A stretch of 18,114 nucleotides of DNA from CAZEIW01 sp964512305 (GTDB lineage Bacteria; Pseudomonadota; Gammaproteobacteria; Burkholderiales; Burkholderiaceae_F), in assembly GCA_964512305.1 (NCBI GenBank), contig CAZEIW010000106.1:1-18114 (forward strand), read 5' to 3'. Under the pieces are notes generated by a model. It did no database searches and had not been told where the DNA came from. It saw only the letters and a list, made by a program, of their open reading frames with translations. The position numbers and the translations under genes were made by a program. Shown here one piece after another: positions 1 to 7,400 of this stretch; position 1 is the first letter of the stretch, and each line of letters opens with the position of its first letter.

Positions 1-138
1 ACCATCCGCTGGCCGCAGGGCGCGGTGGAAACCTTCAAGGATGTCGCGGCGAACCAGCTGATCGTCGCGCGCGAGGGGAAGGGAATCGTCGAGCGGCGGC
101 CGTTTGCGCCGTCGGCAGGAGCAGCCGCTCGACCCTAG
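1..138 (+). CDS. CRTAC1 family protein, C-terminal ASPIC/UnbV domain (5' truncated)
   Basis: Frame 1 is open from the first base and ends at TAG 136-138, giving the last 45 residues of a larger protein. The segment contains TIRWPQGAVETFKDVAANQ, which fits the end of the ASPIC/UnbV domain (a W-P-x-G-x-x-x-x-x-x-x-V-x-A-N-Q pattern). That domain closes CRTAC1-like proteins, which normally carry FG-GAP/VCBS beta-propeller repeats upstream and are exported. The propeller part lies outside the window, so length and signal peptide cannot be judged. The gene converges on the phosphoesterase gene at 266-3205, with paired hairpins between the two stop codons. The family call is fairly safe; the molecular function of bacterial CRTAC1 proteins is not established. 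Confidence 0.75.
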   Translation, partial: TIRWPQGAVETFKDVAANQLIVAREGKGIVERRPFAPSAGAAARP

Positions 139-156
139 CGATCACGCGGCACGATC

Positions 157-260
157 CCCTCTCCCGCTTGCGGGAGAGGGTAAGGGTGAGGGCGGGGAGC
201 GAAGCTCCGGCCGCCACCCTCACCCCCGGCCCCTCTCCCGCGCGGAGCGCGGGAGAGGGG
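157..260. repeat. Inverted pair of REP-like palindromes (BIME-like) between convergent genes
   Basis: Two copies of a CCCTCTCCCGC / GCGGGAGAGGG palindrome lie in opposite orientation. Hairpin 1 is 157-180, with a perfect 11-bp stem and a TT loop. Hairpin 2 is 230-260, with a perfect 14-bp stem and a GGA loop. Between them, GGGTGAGGG (from 184) is complementary to CCCTCACCC (from 217), around a small central GGAGC-GAA-GCTCC hairpin at 196-208. The whole 104-bp block can therefore fold into one cruciform. This is the organisation of extragenic REP/BIME elements, which are usually multicopy and intergenic. Copy number in the rest of the genome cannot be seen here. Confidence 0.75.
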
Positions 261-266
261 AGTTTT
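230..266 (+). terminator. Possible rho-independent terminator of the CRTAC1 gene (hairpin 2 plus TTTT)
   Basis: The perfect 14-bp GC-rich stem of hairpin 2 (230-243 / 247-260) is followed by AG and four T at 263-266. This could end + strand transcripts from the CRTAC1 gene and would also impede transcription coming from the opposite side. The T run is short and runs into the stop codon of the convergent gene, so intrinsic termination is plausible rather than certain. Confidence 0.4.
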
Positions 267-3205
267 CAGTCGTCCGCGTGCGGCGTCGCCGGATACGGCC
301 TGCCTTCCATCAACCCGTTCCACAGCACCTTGTTGTACAGGGCCGGGGGTGCGCGGTCGGCGTCGGAGAAGTCGAACCCGCGGGTGACGGCGTCCCAGTA
401 AGCCGCGTCGTGCTTGGGCGTCACCGCCGGGCCCGCCGCGTACCTCGGGCCGACGTCGGACGCCGCCAGCGTCGTCGTGGCCAGCACGGTGGAGGCCACC
501 GCGTCGTAGGTCCACGCGCCCGATGACGTGATGTCGAACACGTCGGTCATCGGCGGCTGAGTCGCGGTGTTCAGGTTGATGTGCGGCGCGTCCAGGATGT
601 CCTCGATCGTGCGCAGCGCGTTGACCTGGCTGTAGCGCGTGCTGACGACGGCGTGCTGCTTCACGTACGCGCCGACGACATACGCCGTGGCCCGGTGCGA
701 ATCGACGTGGTCGGGTCCGTCCTGGCAGTCGTCCTCCGTGATGATGATCACCGTGTCGCGGGCATACGGGCTGTGCGCCACCGCCTCGACCATGCGGCCG
801 ACCGCGAGGTCGTCGTCGGCCTGCTGCGTTTCGGGCGTGTTCACGCCGGCGAGCGCGCTGCCGAAGCTGCCGGTATGGTCGTGGCTGACGCGGAACAACG
901 TCAGGTCGGGAAGGTTCCTGTTGGCGACGAACTGGTCGAACTCGCGCTTCCACTCGTTGTAGCGCCACACGTCGGGGTAGTTCTGGTCATAGCCCCGGAA
1001 GTACAGGTCGGTCAGGGGAATGAGCGCCGGGTTGAGCGGCGCGACCTGCACGATGCCGGCGGAGAACGGATCCGACACCGGCGCCGCGATGGTTCCGATG
1101 CTGCCGATGCTGTTCACCAGGAAGCCGTAGTTGCGCACGCTCTTACCGGCCTTCAGGGCCGCGTCGAAGATGTAGCCTTCCTGGAACCCGGACGGGCCGT
1201 CGGCGGCCGCGTGGTTCCCGATGCCGACGAGCAGGTTGGCGGTGCCGCCCGGCAGGCTCGCCGATCCGCTCGTGAAGCCGCCCTTCGTGGCCGCGTCACG
1301 GTCGGCGATGCTTGCCAGCCCGACGGGCACGTTGCGGTTGGAGCCCTCGGATTCGTACGACAGCCCGCGATTGACCCGGGCGTAGTTGATCTGCTGGGTG
1401 ATCGTCTCGGTGTTGGTGACCCGGCCCGCCATCGCCCAGGACCAGCCGTCCATGCTGCCGTCGCCGGGGTCCATGAAGTTGTCCAGCGTCACGAAACCAC
1501 TGGCCAGGCGATGGAAGTTCGGCGTGATCGCCTCGCCGAACACGGTCAGCGAGGCGTCGACGTTGGCGCCGTTGGTCAGGTCGCCGAGGATCTGGTCGAA
1601 AGTGCGGTTCTCCTTGACCACGTAGATGATGTGCCGGACGTGCTCGCGCAGGAATTCGATCACGCGCCGGTCACCCGCGACCGGCGCGGCCGTATAGCCG
1701 TTGTTCCGCGCCACCTGCCGCGTCAACGCGGCGAGTTGCGCGCGGCCGGGCACCGGGGCGCTCACGAGCGACGCGCGTTCGAGCTGGAACTGGTACTGGT
1801 TCGCGCCCAGCGCCTTGGCGATGGCTGCCGCGTTGCCGCCCGGATAGGTGATGCTCGTCAGGAGCGCCGTGTTCCCGAAGAGGTATTGCGTGTTCGGGCC
1901 CGTGACGCTCTTGCCGTTGACGATGTACATCCACGCGCCGTCGGCGCTGAACGTGATGTCGTGCGGCTCGTAGGCGGTCGGGATCAGCCCGGCGACGTGG
2001 GCGTGCTCCGCTTCGCCCTCGGCCGATCCCGCCAGCGGGATCACCGCGACCGAATTGGCGCCGGCATTGACCGCGTAAAGCGTGCGGCCGTCCGGAGCGA
2101 GGGTCACGGCAAAGGTTGCCGCGCCGGTGCGTGCCTGATCCGGGAGCACTCCCGCAGGGGCACGGGCGTCGATCCGGTCGACGACCCGGTTGGAGGCCGT
2201 GTCGATCACCGCCACCTGGTCGGCGTTGTCCTGCGCCACGTACAGCCGCGTTTGCGAACGGTTCAAGGTCATTCCGAGCGCGTTGCCGTCGAGCTTGATC
2301 CGCGCGATCAGCCGCCCCTGGGTGGGAGAGGAGACGTCCACCGCCACGACTTCGCGGTCGCGGTCCGAAGAGACATACGCGGTACCGTTGCCCTTGATGG
2401 CGACCGCGAACGGGAAGGTGCCGCCGGCGACGCCGCTCGTCCCTTCGTTGTTCGCAAAGAAGGGGCGCAGGTCGTGCTCGTACCGGACCGTGCGCGTCGC
2501 GGTGTCGATCACACTGATCGAGTCGTTGTAGTTGTTGGCGGCGACGAGCGTCCCGCCGTCGGCCGAGATGCCCAGGCCGCTCGCGTTCGGCTGGACGCCG
2601 AGGCCGAGCCCCTTGTTGGCATGCGTGCCGCTGTGGCCCAGCGCGATCGCGCCGGCGGCCGCGAACGTGCCGCCGCTTTTGGTGTACACGTACACGGCAT
2701 CGTCGTTGCCGCCCGCGGCATACAGCGTGTTCCCGTCGGGCGCCCAGACCAGGCCGACGTGGGCGTTGGCCTGCTTGATGACCTGCGAAAGCTTCGGGTT
2801 CGCCTTATTGGCGCCGGACACGTCGTACAGGAAGACATACTGGGTCGAGTTCGCCGCGTCGACCGCCACGCTTGCCGGCGGGTAGAGCGAATTCTGACCC
2901 GCGCAGATGACCGCGAGCGTCGTGCCGTCGGGGCTCAGCTGCGACCGCACGGCCTCGCCGGCGACGAAGTCCGGGTACCCGGGCAGGCCGGGGTTCAGGG
3001 GCTGCTCGATCGCACCGGGCAGCGGCGCGACCGGCGTGATGAACTGACCGGTCGGCAATTGCGCCGCCGCCGGTGCCGCCACCGCCGCCAGGTCCTCGCG
3101 TTCCGTGAGCAGCGATGATTGCGCGCAGGCCAGCTGCAGCAGAGCGAGCGCGGCAGACGCCGGCAGAGCCGTCCTCGCCAAGCAAGACAAGCGGGTTCCG
3201 TTCAT
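266..3205 (-). CDS. Exported YVTN/YncE-type beta-propeller fused to a PF04185-type phosphoesterase
   Basis: The product has 979 residues. An N-terminal signal peptide (hydrophobic 13-27) has a probable signal peptidase I site in the region Ala-Cys-Ala-Gln-Ser (26-30). Residues about 60-440 form a beta-propeller of YVTN/YncE type with repeated blocks such as SPDGTTLAV, APDGNTLYA, SADGGTLVA and APDGRTLYAV. Residues about 523-960 are a phosphoesterase domain like that of phospholipase C and acid phosphatases. Visible motifs are KENRTFD (531-537), MDPGDGSMDGW (578-588), SHDHTG (774-779) and ITEDDCQDGPDHVDSHR (822-838), which supply likely metal and catalytic residues. The fusion matches proteins annotated as bifunctional YncE/alkaline phosphatase family; the true substrate is unknown. 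The start is supported by GGGAG five bases upstream of ATG 3205. The 171-bp gap to the next gene upstream on the same strand suggests its own promoter. Confidence 0.85.
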   Translation of the reverse strand: MNGTRLSCLARTALPASAALALLQLACAQSSLLTEREDLAAVAAPAAAQLPTGQFITPVAPLPGAIEQPLNPGLPGYPDFVAGEAVRSQLSPDGTTLAVICAGQNSLYPPASVAVDAANSTQYVFLYDVSGANKANPKLSQVIKQANAHVGLVWAPDGNTLYAAGGNDDAVYVYTKSGGTFAAAGAIALGHSGTHANKGLGLGVQPNASGLGISADGGTLVAANNYNDSISVIDTATRTVRYEHDLRPFFANNEGTSGVAGGTFPFAVAIKGNGTAYVSSDRDREVVAVDVSSPTQGRLIARIKLDGNALGMTLNRSQTRLYVAQDNADQVAVIDTASNRVVDRIDARAPAGVLPDQARTGAATFAVTLAPDGRTLYAVNAGANSVAVIPLAGSAEGEAEHAHVAGLIPTAYEPHDITFSADGAWMYIVNGKSVTGPNTQYLFGNTALLTSITYPGGNAAAIAKALGANQYQFQLERASLVSAPVPGRAQLAALTRQVARNNGYTAAPVAGDRRVIEFLREHVRHIIYVVKENRTFDQILGDLTNGANVDASLTVFGEAITPNFHRLASGFVTLDNFMDPGDGSMDGWSWAMAGRVTNTETITQQINYARVNRGLSYESEGSNRNVPVGLASIADRDAATKGGFTSGSASLPGGTANLLVGIGNHAAADGPSGFQEGYIFDAALKAGKSVRNYGFLVNSIGSIGTIAAPVSDPFSAGIVQVAPLNPALIPLTDLYFRGYDQNYPDVWRYNEWKREFDQFVANRNLPDLTLFRVSHDHTGSFGSALAGVNTPETQQADDDLAVGRMVEAVAHSPYARDTVIIITEDDCQDGPDHVDSHRATAYVVGAYVKQHAVVSTRYSQVNALRTIEDILDAPHINLNTATQPPMTDVFDITSSGAWTYDAVASTVLATTTLAASDVGPRYAAGPAVTPKHDAAYWDAVTRGFDFSDADRAPPALYNKVLWNGLMEGRPYPATPHADD

Positions 3206-3376
3206 TCCGACTCCCAGGTCGTGTCGATGGGTCGGCGAAGTAGATCACCGCTGTGTGGTTGAATTGATGACTGTCTTCTTGCGTTGGGCTCCCTGCTACG
3301 CGCTACCGACCTCCACACCCGTCTCGAGCCGTGAACCCACAGCCATCACTGCGACGAGGGTTTGGATACGCAAGGC

Positions 3377-4324
3377 TTATCGCGCCGCGCTATACCGAGC
3401 CAGCAGCGCCTGATCCCGCTTGATCAGCGTCGGAGCTCCCGCGTCGGTGGCAGCGACCCTTCGCCGCAGCTGCAACCGCTGCTGCAGGAACCGGCTCGCG
3501 TCGGCTGCCTGGGCGCTTGTGAGGGGAAGCTCGAGGTCGAAGAGCTCGGGTGGAAAGATCTCCTCCAGCAGGACCAGGCGCGACGCCGTCTCTTCCTTGT
3601 CGCCGCCCTGCGCGAGCTTCGCCAGCTCATCGGCCTCCCGCTGCATCGCCGCCGCGAAGAACTGGGCCGCGCGCCGGCGGTCCTTGCGGTGGTCGAGCAG
3701 GTACCGGGACCAGTTGGCCATGTGACGCACGACGCGCTCGGGGGCGGTGGCGAAATACGCCTTGCGTTCGGCCGTCTCCCACTCGTGGCGGATCACGCCG
3801 TTGCGGATCGTGGCCGACATGCCCATGAGCATGCACGGGGGCGTGACGTCGGGTGGATAGTAGGCGTAGGTCAGATTGGCGTCGAAGAACTCGCCCGCGG
3901 TCTCGGTCGGGCCGAGGATCGTCGAGTCGGTCTCGATCGACTTCTCTCCCCCTTTCGTGCGGTCGCACAGGATCGCCTGGACCTGAAACGGGGCACCCGC
4001 CGCGATGACGTAGTCGACGAAGAACGCCTCCTGGCTGAGCCGGTAGATCCCGACGTGCCATTCGGCGTTTCCCCCCGGGATCGTGAAGCCTTGGATCGGC
4101 TGTACCCGGGCGTTCAAAGCGCCGACCAGCATGTCGCGCGGGAGCTTCAGGTCATCGTCACCGCCGGATTCCTGAGGCCAGCCCGATAGCGGAGCCAGCA
4201 ACCCCAGGAACAGCAGGGCGGCCGCAGCGGTACCTGCCCGGGCAAGGCTGCACCGGAACCGGGATCCGGGCGAAGATCGCTTGGAAACGATGTTCGAGGA
4301 CGCAGGCAGACGACGCAGGCGCAT
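3377..4324 (-). CDS. Exported or membrane-anchored protein of unknown family, 315 residues
   Basis: I do not recognise the family. The start chosen is ATG 4324, preceded by GGGAGGA at 4350-4344; the frame stays open upstream to 4462 but without comparable support. The N-terminus is strongly basic (residues 1-29), followed by a hydrophobic stretch (about 30-48, GTAAAALLFLGLLAPLSG). This is a signal peptide or a single anchor, so the mature part faces the periplasm. The mature domain begins near QESGGDDD and has mixed aromatic, beta-like sequence such as WHVGIYRLSQEAFFVDYV and NLTYAYYPPD, with two cysteines. A charged, helix-rich C-terminal third ends in arginine-rich segments. It diverges from the TPR-CHAT gene with 165 bp between starts, so joint regulation is possible. 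No catalytic motif is apparent. Confidence 0.65.
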   Translation of the reverse strand: MRLRRLPASSNIVSKRSSPGSRFRCSLARAGTAAAALLFLGLLAPLSGWPQESGGDDDLKLPRDMLVGALNARVQPIQGFTIPGGNAEWHVGIYRLSQEAFFVDYVIAAGAPFQVQAILCDRTKGGEKSIETDSTILGPTETAGEFFDANLTYAYYPPDVTPPCMLMGMSATIRNGVIRHEWETAERKAYFATAPERVVRHMANWSRYLLDHRKDRRRAAQFFAAAMQREADELAKLAQGGDKEETASRLVLLEEIFPPELFDLELPLTSAQAADASRFLQQRLQLRRRVAATDAGAPTLIKRDQALLARYSAAR

Positions 4325-4330
4325 GTTGGA

Positions 4331-4350
4331 TCCTCCCACTGGCGGGAGGA
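4331..4350 (-). promoter_or_regulatory. Hairpin enclosing the ribosome binding site of the 315-residue exported protein
   Basis: TCCTCCC (4331-4337) and GGGAGGA (4344-4350) are perfect 7-bp inverted repeats around a 6-base loop. Read on the - strand, the arm at 4337-4331, next to the ATG at 4324, is GGGAGGA, the apparent Shine-Dalgarno sequence. In the transcript it would pair with the upstream arm and be hidden. This could lower translation or make it sensitive to temperature or a bound factor. The structure is directly visible; any regulatory role is inference. Confidence 0.4.
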
Positions 4351-4411
4351 TGCGCGGTATGCAGGCGCAAGACAAGAGAGAAAAGCCACGTCCCGCCGGC
4401 ATCGATGCCGC

Positions 4412-4439
4412 TTGCGCGGCGCCGCTTTGCCGCCACAAT
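4412..4439 (+). promoter_or_regulatory. Possible sigma-70-like promoter for the TPR-CHAT cassette
   Basis: TTGCGC (4412-4417) and CACAAT (4434-4439) are separated by 16 bases and lie about 50 bases before the chosen TTG start at 4490. Both are partial matches to the -35 and -10 consensus. If real, transcription would begin near 4446 and exclude any start codon upstream of 4490. Weak evidence, from visual matching only. Confidence 0.25.
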
Positions 4440-4489
4440 GCGAGTCGGGCCCCGGCGCGCAAGGCGCGCCTCGAAGGGAGAACCTGCGC

Positions 4490-7400
4490 TTGAACTCCGG
4501 CCGTTTCGCGCTAATTGCCGTCCTGCTGTCGGCCTGCCTGCCATGTCTGGCGACCTCGCCCGAAGTCGTGGACAAGTGCATGAGCGGGCAACCCGATGAG
4601 GTTGTCGAAGCCTGCACGGCGATCATCGACGCCGGCGAGGAGCCCCCGGAGCATCTGTCGATCGCGCTTTCGAATCGCGGCGTCGCATACGAACGGCGAG
4701 GGGAGTTCGACAAGGCCATCTCGGACCACACGAAGGCTCTCGAGCTCGCGCCGGATGCGACGATCTTCCTGAATCGCGGCTCCGCGTACTCGAAGAAGGG
4801 TGACTCCGAAGCGGCTATCGCCGATTTCAGCCGGTCGATCGAGCTGCGTCCGGAAGATGCGGCGGCGTACCTGTATCGCGGCAAGGAGCGTCTGCTGAGC
4901 GGTGACGCGCAGCAGGCGCGCGGCGATCTCGACCGGGGCCTTGGCCTGGTGAACGACCGGGATCCGGAGACGGTCGGGACCTTGAACATGCTCGTCAGGG
5001 AGTTCTACGGCGCGAAACGCTACGAGGAAGCGATTCCCTTCGCGCAAAAGGTGCTCGCGATTCGCAACGCGACGCTGGGGCCCGAGCACGCCGAGACGCT
5101 CGCGGTCCTGCACACGCTGGCATCCCTCGACTGGTACGCGCGAAAGTACGCGGAAGCCGAGCCGCTGCTGAAACAGCTCGCCGCGACCCGCGAGAAGGTG
5201 CTCGGCCCCGACGATCCAGAAACGGCGGCCAGCCTCAACGAGCTGGGAACGCTGTACTGGAGTACCGGCAGCTACAGCCAGGCCGAACCGTATTTCCAGC
5301 GCGCGCTTGCCATCCGCGAAAAAGCGCTCGGTCCCGAGGACGTGGCGACGGCGGACAGCTTGAACGGCCTCGCGGTCGTGTACTGGAAGGCCGGCAGGTA
5401 CGCCGAGGCGGAGCCGCTGTTCCAGCGCGCTCTCGCGATCCGGCAGAAGTCGCTCGGTCCCGAACACCCGGACACGGCCGCGACCGTCAACAATCTGGCG
5501 GGCCTTTATTGGAACATGTCCGCCTACGCGCAGGCCGAACCGCTGATGAAGCGCGCATTGGCGATCGACGAGAAGATCTACGGATTGGAAGACCCTGAGA
5601 TTGTCACCAATCTGATCAACCTGGGAGCCCTGTATGAATCGACGGGTGAATACGCGCAGGCCGAGGCGCATTTCAAGCGGGCGGTCGCGATCACCGAGAA
5701 GGCCCTGGGCCCGGACGATCCCCGGACGGCGACCAGCCTCAACGGCCTCGCGGCCTTCTATCGGGAGACCGGCGCCTACACGCTGGCCGAGCCGTTGTTG
5801 AAGCGCGCGCTTGCGATCCGCGAGAGAGCGTTCGGGACCGAGCATCCGGAGACCGCCGAAAGTCTCAACAATCTCGGCGTGCTTTACTACGCGATGAAAG
5901 CCTTCCCCCAGGCCGAAGCGCTGCTGGAGCAGGGGCTCGCGGTACGTCAGAAGATCCTCGGCGCCGAAAGCCTGGAGGCAGCCGAAAGTCTCGGCAACCT
6001 CGGGAACCTTTACGACCATACCGGCGACTTTGCGCGCGCCGAGGCGCTGTTGCAGAAAGCGCTCGCGATCCGCGAGAAGGTGCTCGGTCCGGAGCACCCG
6101 GACACCGCGCAGGCGCTCGACAGCCTTGCCGGTCACTACACCGATATCCGGTCGTACGCCCAGGCCGAACCCCTGCTGACGCGCGCGTTGGCGATTCGCG
6201 AGAAGGCGTTGGGCAAGGACCACCCCGCGACCGCGACGAGTCTGGCGAGCCTCGCGAACCTCTACGAAGCCGCGGGCGCATTTGCCAAGGCCGAGTCGCT
6301 CGACCAGCGGGCGCTGGCAATTCGCGAGCGCTCGCTGGGCCCGGAGCATCCCGATACCGCGACCGTCCTCAACAATCTGGGCGCGCTCTATCTCGAGCAG
6401 GGTTCCTACGACCGCGCCGGGCCGCCCCTCGAGCGCGCGCTCGCGATCGACCAGAAGGTGTTCGGCCAGGACCATCCGGCGACCATCGACAGCCTGAACA
6501 ATCTCGCCGAGCTCTACCAGGAGACGGGCGCGTACGCGAAGGCCGAGGCGCTGTTCCAGCGGGCGGTCGCGATCGGCGACAAGGCCTTCGGTCCCGGCGA
6601 TCCGGATGCACCCGGCCGGCTCGACAATATCGGGGTCCTCGAGTGGGCCCAGTCGCAATGGCCTGAAGCGGCGGGCACCCTGCGGCGCGCCGCGCAGCGC
6701 TACGAGGTGCTGGCCCAGAACGTGCTGATGCTGGGCGACGAGTCGCGCAAGCGGGCGTTCGCGGCCAGCATGGACGATGAAACGGCGGCGCTCGTCACGT
6801 TCTCGCTGACGGCGCGCGACATGCTTCCCGATGCGGTTGCGATCGGGCTCGAACCGGTGCTGCAGCGCAAGGGGCGCGTGCTGGACCTGATGGCCGACAG
6901 CTTCGGCGCGGTGCGCGGCAGCCTGGCGCCGGAGGATCGCCGCCTGCTCGACCAATGGCGCGAGGCGGCGGCCCAATCCGCGGCGCTGCGCTTCCGCGGT
7001 CCGGAGAAGCTGCCGGCGGTCGAATACCGCCGAGAGCTGGAGCAGCTGCAATCGAAAGGCGACGCGATCGAAGCCGAGCTCGCCCAGCGCAGCGCCGAAT
7101 TCCGCCGCAAGATCGAAACGGTCACGGTCGCCCGCGTGCAACAGGCGATTCCCGACGGTGCGGTGCTCGTCGAATGGTTGCGCTACCGGCCCTTCGTCAC
7201 GAACGCGACCCGGCCCCAGGATCGTTACGAGGCGCCTCACTACATGGCCTACGTGCTCAAGCATCAAGGCCCGCCGGCCGCCGTTTACATCGGCGAAGCG
7301 AGGGCGATCGACACCGCGACCTCGGATCTGCTCGCGGCGCTTCGGGATCCCCGAAGCTCCGTGGTGCGGGAGCTTGGGCGCGACCTCGACGCGCGTCTGC

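Noticed and set aside
581..3118. An 845-codon + strand frame opposite the phosphoesterase gene
   Set aside because: Its translation is Arg/Val/Asp-rich without domains; the - strand frame has a signal peptide and recognisable motifs.
3206..3376. A possible small gene or RNA in the 171-bp gap upstream of the phosphoesterase
   Set aside because: I see no convincing frame, strong hairpin or clear promoter boxes; it is probably just a leader region.
4970..6607. Regular repeats considered as a CRISPR array or satellite
   Set aside because: The units are coding, of period 126 without spacers, and encode clear TPR helices.
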